In this document: positions 25,801-39,900 of the stretch, one piece after another | Position numbering within the stretch: the stretch's first letter is position 1 | How the letters are laid out: each line of letters begins with the position of its first letter | NCBI GenBank assembly: GCA_037954235.1 | Contig: JBBMOA010000001.1 | Coordinates: 28,969,074 to 29,033,073, forward strand | Reading direction: 5' to 3' | DNA length: 64,000 nucleotides | Origin: Aulostomus chinensis | Taxonomy: Eukaryota > Chordata > Actinopteri > Syngnathiformes > Aulostomidae | Notes under the pieces: generated by a model | Told to the model about the DNA's origin: nothing | What the model saw: the letters and a program-made list of their open reading frames with translations, nothing else | Databases searched by the model: none | Position numbers and translations under genes: made by a program

Positions 25801-26479
25801 CAGCATCACTTTGAGGTTATTCGAAACGTTCACTCCATTACTGTTAGCATCATTTTGAGTTCATGAGCAATTCTTTCTAAATCACTGTCGCATCATTTTT
25901 AGATCTTTAGCAATTCTTCCGACATCACTGTCGCAATATTTTGAGGTTCGTAGCAACTCTTACTACATTATTGTTGCATTATTTTAAGGTTCGTAGCAAC
26001 TCTTACTACATTCCTGTCAGCATCACTTTGAGTTTATTAGCAGCAATCACTACATTACTGTTAGCATCATTTTGAGTTGTTGAGCAATTCTCACGACATC
26101 ACTGGAGCACTAAATTGAGTTGATTCGCAACTCTTACTACATGACTGTCAGCATCACTTTGAGGTTATTCGAAACACTTACTACATTACTGTAAGCATCA
26201 CTTTGAGGTTATTCGAAAGTTTCACTCCATTACTGTTAGCTTCATTTTGAGTTCATTAGCAATTCTTACTACATCACTGTCGCATCATTTTGAGACCATT
26301 AGCAATTCTTCCGACATCACTGTCGCAATATTTTGAGGTTCGTAGCAACTCTTACTACATTACTGTTGCATTATTTTAAGGTTCGTAGCAACTCTTACTA
26401 CATTACTTTCAGCATCACTTTGAGTTTATTAGCCACTATCACTACATTACTGTTAGCATCATTTTGAGTTTTTGAGCAA

Positions 26480-27740
26480 TTCTAACGACATCACAGTAGC
26501 ATTAAATTGAGTTCATTAGCAACTCTTACTAAATGACTGTCAGCATCACTTTGAGGTTATTCGAAAGGTTCACTCCATTACTGTTAGCATCATTTTGAGT
26601 TCATGAGCATTTCTTTCAAAATCACTGTCGCATCTTTTTGAGATCTTTAGCAATTCTTCTGACATCACTGTCACATTATTTTGAGGTTCGTAGCAACTCT
26701 TCCTACATGACTGTCAGCATCACTTTGAGGTTGTTCGAAACACTTACTACATCACTGTAAGCATCACTGACTTGATTAGCAACTATCACTACATTACTGC
26801 TAGCATCATTTTGAGTTCATTAGCAATTCTTCCGACATCACTGTCGCAATATTTTGAGGTTCGTAGCAACTTTTACTACATTACTGTCGCATTATTTTGA
26901 GGTTCGTAGCAACTCTTTGTACATGACTGTCAGCATCACTTTGAGGTTATTCGAAACACTTACTACATTACTGTAAGCATCACTGAGTTGATTAGCAACT
27001 ATCACTACATTACTGTTATCATCATTTTGAGTTTATTAGCATTTCTTCCGACATCACTATCGCAATATTTTGAGGTTCGTAGCAACTTTTACTACATTAC
27101 TGTCGCATTATTTTGAGGTTCGTAGCAACAGTTTCTACATGACTGTCAGCATCACTTTGAGGTTATTCGAAAGTTTCACTCCATTACTGTTAGCATCATT
27201 TTGAGTTCATTAGCAATTCTTCCGACATCACTGTCGCAATATTTTGAGGTTCGTAGGAACTTTTACTACATTACTGTCGCATTATTTTGAGGTTCGTAGC
27301 AGCTCTTAGTACAAGACTGTCAGCATCACTTTGAGGTTGTTCGAAACACTTACTACATCACTGTCAGCATCACTGAGTTGATATGCAACTATCACTACAT
27401 TACTGTTAGCATCATTTTGATGTTAGAAGCAACTTTTACTACATGACTGACAGCATCACTTTTAGGTTTTTCAAAACACTTACTACATTACTGTAAGCAT
27501 CACTGAGTTTATTAGCAACTATCACTACATTACTGTTCGCATCATTTTGAGATCATTAGCAATTCTTCCGACATCACTGTCGCATTATTTTGAGGTTCGT
27601 AGCAACTGTTACTACATGACTGTCAGCATCACTTTGAGGTTATTCGAAACACTTACTACATTATTGTAAGCATCACTGAGTTGATTAGCAACTATCACTA
27701 CATTACTGTTAGCATCATTTTGAGTTCATTAGCAATTCTT
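26480..27740. repeat. Satellite block, copy 2 (partner of 18590-19850)
   Basis: See the partner at 18590-19850. It carries the same series of private variants in the same order, showing duplication of a kilobase-scale block rather than independent mutation. Confidence 0.88.
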
Positions 27741-29109
27741 CTGACATCACTGTCGCATTATTTTGAGGTTGTTCGAAACACTTACTACATGACTGTCAGC
27801 ATCACTTTGAGGTTGTTCGAACCTCTTACTACATTACTGTAAGCATCACTGAGTTTCTTAGCAACGATCACTACATTACTGTTAGCATCATTTTGAGGTT
27901 AGAAGCAACTCTTACTACATTACTGTTGCATTATTTAAAGGTTCGTAGCAACTCTTACTACATTACTGTCAGCATCACTTTGAGTTTATTAGCAATTCAT
28001 AGACATCACTGCAGCATTAAATTGAGGTTAGTAGCAACTCTTACTTCATGACTGTCAGCATCTCTTTGAGGTTGTTCGAAACTCTTACTACATTATTGTA
28101 AGCATCACTGAGTTTATTAGCAACTATCACTACATTACTGTCAGCATCATTTTGAGTTCATTACCAATTCTTACTACATCACTGTCGCATCATTTTGAGA
28201 TCTTTAGCAATTCTTCCGACATCACTGTCGCAGTATTTTGAGGTTCGTAGCAACTCTTAGTAAATGACCATCAGCATCATTTTGAGATTATTCGAAACTT
28301 TCACTCCATTACTGTTAGCATCATTTTGAATTCATGAGCAATTCTTACTACATCACTGTCGCATCATTTTGAGTTCATTAGCAATTCTTACTACATCACT
28401 GTCGCATCATTTTGAGATCAATAGCAATTCTTCTGACATCACTGTCACATTATTTTGAGGTTCGTAGCAACTCTTACTACATTACTGTCAGCATCACTTT
28501 GAGTTTATTAGCAACCATCACGACATTACTGTTAGCATGATTTTGAGTTTATTAGCAATTCTTACGACATCACTGTAGCATTAAATTGAGTTCATTAGCA
28601 ACTCTTACTACATGACTGTCAGCATCACTTTGAAGTTGTTCGAAACACTTAGTACATTACTGTAAGCATCACTGAGTTTCTTAGCAACTATCACTACATT
28701 ACTTTTAGCATCATATGTGTCGCAATATTTTGAGGTTCGTAGCGACTTTTACTACATTACTGTCGCATTATATTGAGGTTCGTAGCAACTCTTACTACAT
28801 GACTTTCAGCATCACTTTGAGGTTGTTCGAAACACTTACTACATTACTGTAAGCATCATTGACTTGATTAGCAACTATCACTACATTACTGTTAGCATCA
28901 TTTTGAGTTCATTAGCAATTCTTCCGACATTACTGTCGCATTATTTTGAGGTTCGTATCAACTTTTACTACATTACTGTCGCATTATTTTGATGTTCGTA
29001 GCAACACTTACTACATGACTGTCAGCATCACTTTGAGGTTATTCGAAAGTTTCACTCCATTACTGTTAGCATCATCTTGAGTTCATGAGCAAATCTTCCG
29101 ACATCACTG

Positions 29110-30125
29110 TCGCAATATTTTGAGGTTCGTAGCAACTCTTACTACATTACTGTCAGCATCACTTTGAGTTTATTAGCAACTATCACTACATTACTGTTAG
29201 CATCATTTTGAGTTGTTGAGCAATTCTCACGACATCACTGCAGCATTAAATTGAGTTCATTTGCAACTCTTACTAAATGACTGTCAGCATCACTTTGAGG
29301 TTATTCGAAACTCCTTCTACATTACTGTAAGCATCACTGAGTTCCTTAGCAACTATCACTACATTAATGTTAGCATCATCTTGAGTTCATTAGCAATTCT
29401 TCCGACATCACTGTCGCATTATTTTGAGGTTCGTAGCAACTCTTAGTACAAGACTGTCAGCATCACTTTGAGGTTATTCGAAACGTTCACTCCATTACTG
29501 TTAGCATCATTTTGAGTTCATTAGCAATTCTTACTAATTCACTGTCGCATCATTTTGAGATCATGAGCAATTCTTCTGACATCACTGTCACATTATTTTG
29601 AGGTTCGTAGCAACTCTTGCTACATGACTGTCAGCATCACTTTGAGGTTATTCGAAACACTTACTACATTACTGTTAGCATCATTTTGAGTTCATTAGCA
29701 ACTATCACTACATTACTGTTAGCATCATTTTGAGTTCATTAGCAATTCTTCCGACATCAATGTCGCATCGCAATATTTTGAGGTGCGGAGCAATTTTTAC
29801 TACATTACTGTCGCATTATATTGAGGTTCGTAGCAACTCTTAGTACATGACTGTCAGCATCACTTTGAGGTTATTCGAAAGTTTCACTCCATGACTGTTA
29901 GCATCATTTTGAGTTCATTAGCAATTCTTACTAAATCACTGTCGCATCATTTTGAAATCATTAGCAATTCGTCTGACATCACTGTCACATTATTTTGAGG
30001 TTCGTAGCAACTCTTACTACATGACTGTCAGCATCACTTTGAGGTTGTTCAAAACACTTACTACATTACTGTAAGCATCACTGACTTGATTAGCAACTAT
30101 CACTACATTACTGTTAGCATCATTT
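29110..30125. repeat. Satellite block, copy 1 of a ~1 kb segment repeated 2.09 kb downstream
   Basis: Essentially identical to 31200-32215 at an offset of 2090 bp, close to 12 tetramers (2088). It includes the private variants cgaaactccttctacatt, tcgcatcgcaatatt and gaggtgcggagcaattttta. Confidence 0.9.
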
Positions 30126-31199
30126 AAAGTTCATGAGCAACTCTTACTACATGACTTTCGCATTATATTGAGGTTCGTAGCAACTCTTACTACATGACTG
30201 TCAGCATCACTTTGAGGTTATTTGAAACTCTTACTACATTACTTTAAGCATCACTGACTTGATTAGCAACTATCACTACATTACTGTTAGCATCATTTTG
30301 AGTTCATTAGCATTTCTTCCGACATCACTGTCGCATTATTTTGAGGTTCGTAGCAACTTTTTCTGCATTACTGTTGCATTATTTTGAGGTTCGTAGCAAC
30401 ACTTACTACATGACTGTCAGCATCATTTTGAGGTTATTCGAAAGTTTCACTCCATTACTGTTAGCATCATTTTGAGTTCATTAGCAATTCTTACGACATC
30501 ACTGTCGCATCATTTTGAGATCATTAGCAATTCTTCTGACATCACTGTCGCATAATTTTGATGTCTGTAGCAACACTTGGTACAAGACTGTCAGCATCAC
30601 TTTGAGGTTATTCGAAACTCCTTCTACATTACTGTAAGCATCACTGAGTTCCTTAGCAACTATCACTACATTAATGTTAGCATCATTTTGAGTTCATTAG
30701 CAATTCTTCCGACATTACTGTCGCATTATTTTGAGTTTCGTATCAACTTTTACTACATTACTGTCGCATTATTTTGATGTTCGTAGCAACACTTACTACA
30801 TGACTGTCAGCATCACTTTGAGGTTATTCGAAAGTTTCACTCCATTACTGTGAGCATCATCTTGAGTTCATGAGCAATTCTTCCGACATCACTGTCGCAA
30901 TATTTTGAGGTCCGTAGCAACTTTTACTACATGACTGTAAGCATCACTTTGAGGTTATTCGAAAGTTTCACTCCATTACTGTTAGCATCATTTTGAGTTC
31001 ATTAGCAATTCTTACTACATCACTGTCGCATCATTTTGAGATCATTAGCAATTCTTCTGACATCACTGTCGCATTATTTTGATGTTCGTAGCAACTCTTA
31101 GTACAAGACTGTCAGCATCACTTTGAGGTTATTCGAAAGTTTCACTCCATTACTGTTAGCATCATCTTGACTTCATGAGCAATTCTTCCGACATCACTG

Positions 31200-32215
31200 T
31201 CGCAATATTTTGAGGTTCGTAGCAACTCTTACTACATTACTGTCAGCATCACTTTGAGTTTATTAGCAACTATCACTACATTACTGTTCGCATCATTTTG
31301 AGTTGTTGAGCAATTCTCACGACATCACTGCAGCATTAAATTGAGTTCATTTGCAACTCTTACTAAATGACTGTCAGCATCACTTTGAGGTTATTCGAAA
31401 CTCCTTCTACATTACTGTAAGCATCACTGAGTTCCTTAGCAACTATCACTACATTAATGTTAGCATCATCTTGAGTTCATTAGCAATTCTTCCGACATCA
31501 CTGTCGCATTATTTTGAGGTTCGTAGCAACTCTTAGTACAAGACTGTCAGCATCACTTTGAGGTTATTCGAAACGTTCACTCCATTACTGTTAGCATCAT
31601 TTTGAGTTCATTAGCAATTCTTACTAATTCACTGTCGCATCATTTTGAGATCATGAGCAATTCTTCTGACATCACTGTCACATTATTTTGAGGTTCGTAG
31701 CAACTCTTGCTACATGACTGTCAGCATCACTTTGAGGTTATTCGAAACACTTACTACATTACTGTTAGCATCATTTTGAGTTCATTAGCAACTATCACTA
31801 CATTACTGTTAGCATCATTTTGAGTTCATTAGCAATTCTTCCGACATCAATGTCGCATCGCAATATTTTGAGGTGCGGAGCAATTTTTACTACATTACTG
31901 TCGCATTATATTGAGGTTCGTAGCAACTCTTAGTACATGACTGTCAGCATCACTTTGAGGTTATTCGAAAGTTTCACTCCATGACTGTTAGCATCATTTT
32001 GAGTTCATTAGCAATTCTTACTAAATCACTGTCGCATCATTTTGAAATCATTAGCAATTCGTCTGACATCACTGTCACATTATTTTGAGGTTCGTAGCAA
32101 CTCTTACTACATGACTGTCAGCATCACTTTGAGGTTGTTCAAAACACTTACTACATTACTGTAAGCATCACTGACTTGATTAGCAACTATCACTACATTA
32201 CTGTTAGCATCATTT
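31200..32215. repeat. Satellite block, copy 2 (partner of 29110-30125)
   Basis: Carries the same private variants as 29110-30125. Part of the block (cgaaactccttctacatt) occurs a third time near 30615. Confidence 0.9.
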
Positions 32216-33679
32216 TAAGTTCATTAGCAATTCTTCCGACATTACTGTCGCATTATTTTGAGGTTCGTATCAACTTTTACTACATTACTGTCAGCATCAC
32301 TTTGAGGTTATTCGAAACGTTCACTCCATTACTGTTAGCATCACTTTGAGTTCATTAGCAATTCTTACTAAATCACTGTCGCATCATTTTGAGATCATTA
32401 GCAATTCTTCTGACATCACTGTCACATTATTTTGAGGTTCGTAGCAACTCTTACTACATGATTGTCAGCATCACTTTGAGGTTGTTCGAAACACTTACTA
32501 CATTACTGTAAGCATCACTGACTTGATTAGCAACTATCACTACATTACTGTTAGCATCATTTTAAGTTCATTAGCAATTCTTCCGACATTACTGTCGCAT
32601 TATTTTGAGGTTCGTATCAACTTTTACTACATTACTGTCGCATTATTTTGATGTTCGTAGCAACACTTACTACATGACTGTCAGCATCACTTTGAGGTTA
32701 TTCGAAAGTTTCACTCCATTACTGTTAGCATCATCTTGAGTTCATGAGCAATTCTTCCGACATCACTGTCGCAATATTTTGAGGTCCGTAGCAACTTTTA
32801 CTACATGACTGTAAGCATCACTTTGAGGTTATTCGAAAGTTTCACTCCATTACTGTTAGCATCATTTTGAGTTCATTAGCAATTCTTACTACATCACTGT
32901 CGCATCATTTTGAGATCATTAGCAATTCTTCTGACATCACTGTCGCATTATTTTGATGTTCGTAGCAACTCTTAGTACAAGACTGTCAGCATCACTTTGA
33001 GGTTATTCGAAAGTTTCACTCCATTACTGTTAGCATCATCTTGACTTCATGAGCAATTCTTCCGACATCACTGTCGCAATATTTTGAGGTTCGTAGCAAC
33101 TTTTACTACATCACTGTCGCATCATTTTGAGATCATTAGCAATTCTTCTGACATCACTGTCGCATTATTTTGATGTTCGTAGCAACTCTTAGTACAAGAC
33201 TGTCAGCATCACTTTGAGGTTATTCGAAAGTTTCACTCCATCACTTTTAGCATCATCTTGAGTTCATGAGCAATTCTTCCGACATCACTGTCGCAATATT
33301 TTGAGGTTCGTAGCAACTTTTACTACATTACTGTCGCATTATTTTGAGGTTCGTAGCAACACTTACTACATGACTGTAAGCATCACTTTGAGGTTATTCG
33401 AAAGTTTCACTCCATTACTGTTAGCATCATTTTGAGTTCATTAGCAATTCTTACTACATCACTGTCGCATCATTTTGAGATCATTAGCAATTCTTCTGAC
33501 ATCACTGTCGCATTAGTTTGATGTTCGTAGCAACTCTTAGTACAAGACTGTCAGCATCACTTTGAGGTTATTCGAAACGTTCACTCCATTACTGTTAGCA
33601 TCATTTTGAGTTCATGAGCAATTCTTTCTGAATCACTGTCGCATCATTTTGAGATCTTTAGCAATTCTTCTGACATCAC

Positions 33680-34870
33680 TGTCGCAATATTTTCAGGTTC
33701 GTAGCGACTTTTACTACATTACTGTCGCATTATATTGAGGTTCGTAGCAACTATCACTACATTACTGTTAGCATCATTTTAAGTTCATTAGCAATTCTTC
33801 CGACATCACTGTCGCAATATTTTGAGGTTCGTAGCCACTTTTACTACATTACTGTCGCATTATATTGAGGTTCGTAGCAACTCTTACGACATGACTGTCA
33901 GCATCACTTTGAGGTTATTCGAAACACTTACTACATTACTGTAAGCATCACTGAGTTTATTAGCAACTATCACTACATTACTGTTAGCATCATTTTGAGT
34001 TCATTAGCAATTCTTCCTACATCACTGTCGCAATATTTTGAGGTTCGCAGCAACTCTAACTACATGACTGTCAGCATCACTTTGAGGTTATTCAGAACTT
34101 TCACTCCATTACTGTTAGCATCATTTTGAGTTCATTAGCAATTCTTACTAAATCACTGTCGCATCATTTTGAGATCATTAGCAATTCTTCTGACATCACT
34201 GTCGCAATAATTTGAGGTTCGTAGCAACTATCACTACATTACTGTTAGCATCATTTTAAGTTCACTAGCAATTCTTACTACATTACTGTTAGCATCATTT
34301 TGAGATCATTAGCAGTTCTACCGACATCACTGTCGCAATATTTTGAGGTTCGTAGCAACTCTTACTACATTATTGTTGCATTATTTTAAGGTTCGTAGCA
34401 ACTCTTACTACATTACTGTCAGCATCACTTTGAGTTTATTAGCAACTATCACTACATTACTGTTAGCATCATTTTGAGTTCATGAGCAATTCTCACGACA
34501 TCACTGTAGCATTAAATTGAGTTCATTAGCAACTCTTACTAAATGACTGTCAGCATCACTTTGAGGTTGTTCGAAACTCTTACTACATTACTGTAAGCAT
34601 CACTGAGTTTCTTAGCAACTATCACTACATTATTGTTAGCATCATCTTGAGTTCATTAGCAATTCTTCCGACATCACTGTCGCAATATTTTGAGGTTCGT
34701 AGCAACTTTTACTACATTACTGTCGCATTATATTGAGGTTCGTAGCAACTCTTACTACATGACTGTCAGCATCACTTTGAGGTTATTCGAAACACTTACT
34801 ACATTACTGTAAGCATCACTGACTTGATTAGCAACTATCACTACATTACTGTTAGCATCATTTTGAGATC
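33680..34870. repeat. Satellite block, copy 1 of a ~1.2 kb segment repeated 2.04 kb downstream
   Basis: Private variants atattttcaggttcgtagcg, gtagccacttttac and gcagttctaccgacatcac recur at 35718-36905 at an offset of 2038 bp. The copies then diverge because the first has about 0.4 kb more sequence before the shared attattaattcttccgac. Confidence 0.87.
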
Positions 34871-35717
34871 ATGAGCAATTCTTCCGACATCACTGTCGCA
34901 TTATTTTGAGGTTCGTAGCAACTCTTACTACACGACTGTCAGCATCACTTTGAGGTTATTCGAAAATTGAACTCCATTACTGTTAGCATCATTTTGAGTT
35001 CATTAGCAATTCTTACTACATCACTGTCGCATCATTTTGAGATCATTAGCAATTCTTCCGACATCACTGTCGCGATATTTTGAGGTTCGTAGCGACTTTT
35101 ACTACATTACTGTCGCATTATATTGAGGTTAGTAGCAACTCTTACGACATGACTGTCAGCATCACTTAGAGGTTATTCGAAAAACTTACTACATTACTGT
35201 AAGCATCACTGACTTGATTAGCAACTATCACTACATTACTGTTAGCATCATTTTGAGTTCATTATTAATTCTTCCGACATCACTGTTGCATTATTTTGAT
35301 GTTCGTATCAACTTTTACTACATTACTGTCGCATTATTTTGAGGTTCTTAGCAACTCTTACTTCATGACTGTCAGCATCACTTTGAGGTTATTTGAAAGT
35401 TTCACTCCATTACTGTTAGCATCATTGTGAGTTCATTCGCAATTCTTACTACATCACTGTCGCATCATTTTGAGATCATTAGCAGTTCTTCCGACATCAC
35501 TCTCGCAATATTTTTAGGTTCGTAGCAACTCTTACTACATTATTGTTGCATTATTTTAAAGTTCGTAGCAACTCTTACTACATTACTGTCAGCATCACTT
35601 TGAGGTTATTCGAAACTTTCACTCCATTACTGTTAGCATCATTTTGAGTTCATGAGCAATTCTTACTAAACCACTGTCGCATCATTTTGAGATCTTTAGC
35701 AATTCTTCTGACATCAC

Positions 35718-36905
35718 TTTCGCAATATTTTCAGGTTCGTAGCGACTTTTACTACATTACTGTCGCATTATATTGAGGTTCGTAGCAACTATCACTACAT
35801 TACTGTTAGCATCATTTTAAGTTCATTAGCAATTCTTCCGACATCACTGTCGCAATATTTTGAGGTTCGTAGCCACTTTTACGACATTACTGTCGCATTA
35901 TATTGAGGTTCGTAGCAACTCTTACGACATGACTGTCAGCATCACTTTGAGGTTATTCGAAACACTTACTACATTACTGTAAGCATCACTGAGTTTATTA
36001 GCAACTATCACTACATTACTGTTAGCATCATTTTGAGTTCATTCGCAATTCTTCCTACATCACTGTCGCAATATTTTGAGGTTCGTAGCAACTCTAACTA
36101 CATGACTGTCAGCATCACTTTGAGGTTATTCGAAACTTTCACTCCATTACTGTTAGCATCATTTTGAGTTCATTAGCAATTCTTACTAAATCACTGTCGC
36201 ATCATTTTGAGCTCATTAGCAATTCTTCTGACATCACTGTCGCAATAATTTGAGGTTCGTAGCAACTATCACTACATTACTGTTAGCATCATTTTAAGTT
36301 CATTAGCAATTCTTACTACATTACTGTTAGCATCATTTTGAGATCATTAGCAGTTCTACCGACATCACTGTCGCAATATTTTGAGGTTCGTAGCAACTCT
36401 TACTACATTATTGTTGCATTATTTTAAGGTTCGTAGCAACTCTTACTACATTACTGTCAGCATCACTTTGAGTTTATTAGCAACTATCACTACATTACTG
36501 TTAGCATCATTTTGAGTTCATGAGCAATTCTCACGACATCACTGTAGCATTAAATTGAGTTCATTAGCAACTCTTACTAAATGACTGTCAGCATCACTTT
36601 GAGGTTGTTCGAAACTCTTACTACATTACTGTAAGCATCACTGAGTTTCTTAGCAACTATCACTACATTATTGTTAGCATCATCTTGAGTTCATTAGCAA
36701 TTCTTCCGACATCACTGTCGCAATATTTTGAGGTTCGTAGCAACTTTTACTACATTACTGTCGCATTATATTGAGGTTCGTAGCAACTCTTACTACATGA
36801 CTGTCAGCATCACTTTGAGGTTATTCGAAACACTTACTACATTACTGTAAGCATCACTGACTTGATTAGCAACTATCACTACATTACTGTTAGCATCATT
36901 TTGAG
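35718..36905. repeat. Satellite block, copy 2 (partner of 33680-34870)
   Basis: Same ordered series of variants as 33680-34870. Confidence 0.87.
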
Positions 36906-39900
36906 TTCATTATTAATTCTTCCGACATCACTGTCGCATTATTTTGATGTTCGTATCAACTTTTACTACATTACTGTCGCATTATTTTGAGGTTCTTAGC
37001 AACTCTTACTTCATGACTGTCAGCATCACTTTGAGGTTATTCGAAACACTTACTACATTACTGTTAGCATCATTCTGAGTTGATTAGCAACTATCACTAC
37101 ATTACTGTTAGCATCATTTTGAGTTCATTAGCAATTCTTCCGACATCACTGTCGCAATATTTTGAGGTTCGTAGCAACTTTTACTACATTACTGTCGCAT
37201 TATTTTGAGGTTCGTAGCAACACTTACTACATGACTGTAAACATCACTTTGAGGTTATTTGAAAGTTTCACTCCATTACTGTTAGCATCATTGTGAGTTC
37301 ATTAGCAATTCTTACTACATCACTGTCGCATCATTTTGAGATCATTAGCAGTTCTTCCGACATCACTGTCGCAATATTTTGAGGTTCGTAGCAACTCTTA
37401 CTACATTACTGTTAGCATCATTTTGAGTTGTTGAGCAATTCTCACGACATCACTGTTGCATTAAATTGAGTTCATTAGCAACTCTTACTACATTACTGTC
37501 AGCATCACTTTGAGGTTATTCGAAACTTTCACTCCATTACTGTTAGCATCATTTTGAGTTCATGAGCAATTCTTACTAAACCACTGTCGCATCATTTTGA
37601 GATCTTTAGCAATTCTTCTGACATCACTGTCGCAATATTTTGAGGTTCGTAGCAACTTCTACTACATTACTTTCGCATTATTTTGAGGTTCGTAGCAACT
37701 CTTAGTACATGACTTTCAGCATCACTTTGAGGTTATTTGAAACGTTCACTCCATTACTGTTAGCATCATTTTGAGTTCATGACCAATTCTTACGAAATCA
37801 CTGTCGCATCATTTTGAGATCATTAGCAATTCTTCTGACATCACTGTCACATTATTTATAGGTTCGTAGCAACTCTTACTACATTTTTATTGCATTAAAT
37901 TGAGTTCATTAGCAACTCTTACTAAATGACTGTCAGCATCACTTTGAGGTTGTTAGAAACTCTTACTACATTCCTGTAAGCATCATTGAGTTTCTTAGCA
38001 ACTATCACTACATTACTGTTAGCATCATCTTGAGTTCATTAGCAATTCTTCCGACATGACTGTCGCAATATTTTGAGGTTCGTAGCAACTTTTACTACAT
38101 TACTGTCGCATTATTTTGAGGTTCGTATTAACTCTAACTACATGACTGTCAGCATCACTTTGAGGTTATTCGAAAGTTTCACTCCATTACTGTTAGCATC
38201 ATTTTGAGTTCATGAGCAATTCTTACTCCATCACTGTCGCATCATTTTGAGGTTCGTAGCAACTCTTAGTACATGACTGTCAGCATCACTTTGAGGTTTT
38301 TCGAAACAGTTACTACATTACTGTAAGCATCACTGAGTTTATTAGCATCTATCACTACATTACTGTTAGCATCATTTTGAGTTCATTAGCAATTCTTCTG
38401 ACATCACTGTCGCATTATTTTGAGGTTCAAAGCAACTCTTACTACATGACTGTCATCATCACTTTGAGGTTGTTCGAAACACTTCCTACATTACTGTAAG
38501 CATCACTGAGTTTATTAGCATCTATCACTACATTACTGTTAGCATCATTTTGTGTTCATTCGCAATTCTTCTGACATCACTGTCGCATTATTTTGAGGTT
38601 CGTAGCAACTCTTACTGCATGACTGTCAGCATCACTTTGAGGTTGTTCGAAGCACTTACTACATTACTGTTAGCATCACTGACTTGATTAGCAACTATCA
38701 CTACATTACTGTTAGCATCATTTTGAGTTTATTCGCAACTATCACTACATTACTGTTAGCATCATTTTGAGTTCATGAGCAATTCTCACGACATCACAGT
38801 AGCATTGAATTGAGTTCATTAGCAACTCTTACTAAATGACTTTCAGCATCACTTTGAGGTTGTTCGAAACTCTTACTACATTACTGTAAGCATCACTGAG
38901 TTTCTTTGCAACTATCACTACATTACTGTTAGCATCTTCTTGAGTTCATTAGCAATTCTTCCGACATCACTGTCGCAATATTTTGAGGTTTCTCAGCAAC
39001 TTTTACTTCATTTCTTTCGCATTATTTTGAGGTTTGTAGCAACACTTACAACATGACTGTCAGCATCACTTTGAGGTTATTCGAAAGTTTCACTCCATTA
39101 CTGTTAGCATCATTTTGAGTTCATTAGCAATTCTTACGACATCACTGTCCCATCAGTTTGAGATCATGACCAATTCTTCTGACTCACTGTCGCATTATTT
39201 TGAGGTTCAAAGCAACTCTTACTACATGACTTTCATCATCACTTTGAGGTTTTTCGAAACACTTACTACATTACTGTTAGCATCACTGACTTGATTAGCA
39301 ACTATCACTACATTACTGTTAGCATCATTTTGAGTTTATTCGCAACTATCACTACATTACTGTTAGCATCATTTTGAGTTCATGAGCAATTCTCACGACA
39401 TCACTGTAGCATTGAATTGAGTTCATTAGCAACTCTTACTAAATGACTTTCAGCATCACTTTGAGGTTGTTCGAAACTCTTACTACATTACTGTAAGCAT
39501 CACTGAGTTTCTTAGCAACTATCACTACATTACTGTTTGCATCATTTTGAGTTCATTAGCAATTCTTCCGACATCACTGTCGCAATATTTTGAGGTTCGT
39601 AGCAACTTTTACTACATTTCTTTCGCATTATTTTGAGGTTTGTAGCAACACTTACAACATGACTGTCAGCATCACTTTGAGGTTATTCGAAAGTTTCACT
39701 CCATTACTGTTAGCATCATTTTGAGTTCATTAGCAATTCTTACTACATCACTGTCGCATCATTTTGAGATCTTTAGCAATTCTTCTGACATCACTGTCGC
39801 ATTATTTTGAGGTTCGTAGCAACTCTTACTACATGACTGTCACCATCACTTTGAGGTTGTTCGAAACACTTACTACATTACTGTAAGCATCACTGAGTTG

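Noticed and set aside
10042..31536. Open frames of 60-116 codons within the satellite as proteins
   Set aside because: They are the 174 bp unit translated; the same peptide recurs and unit length is a multiple of three.
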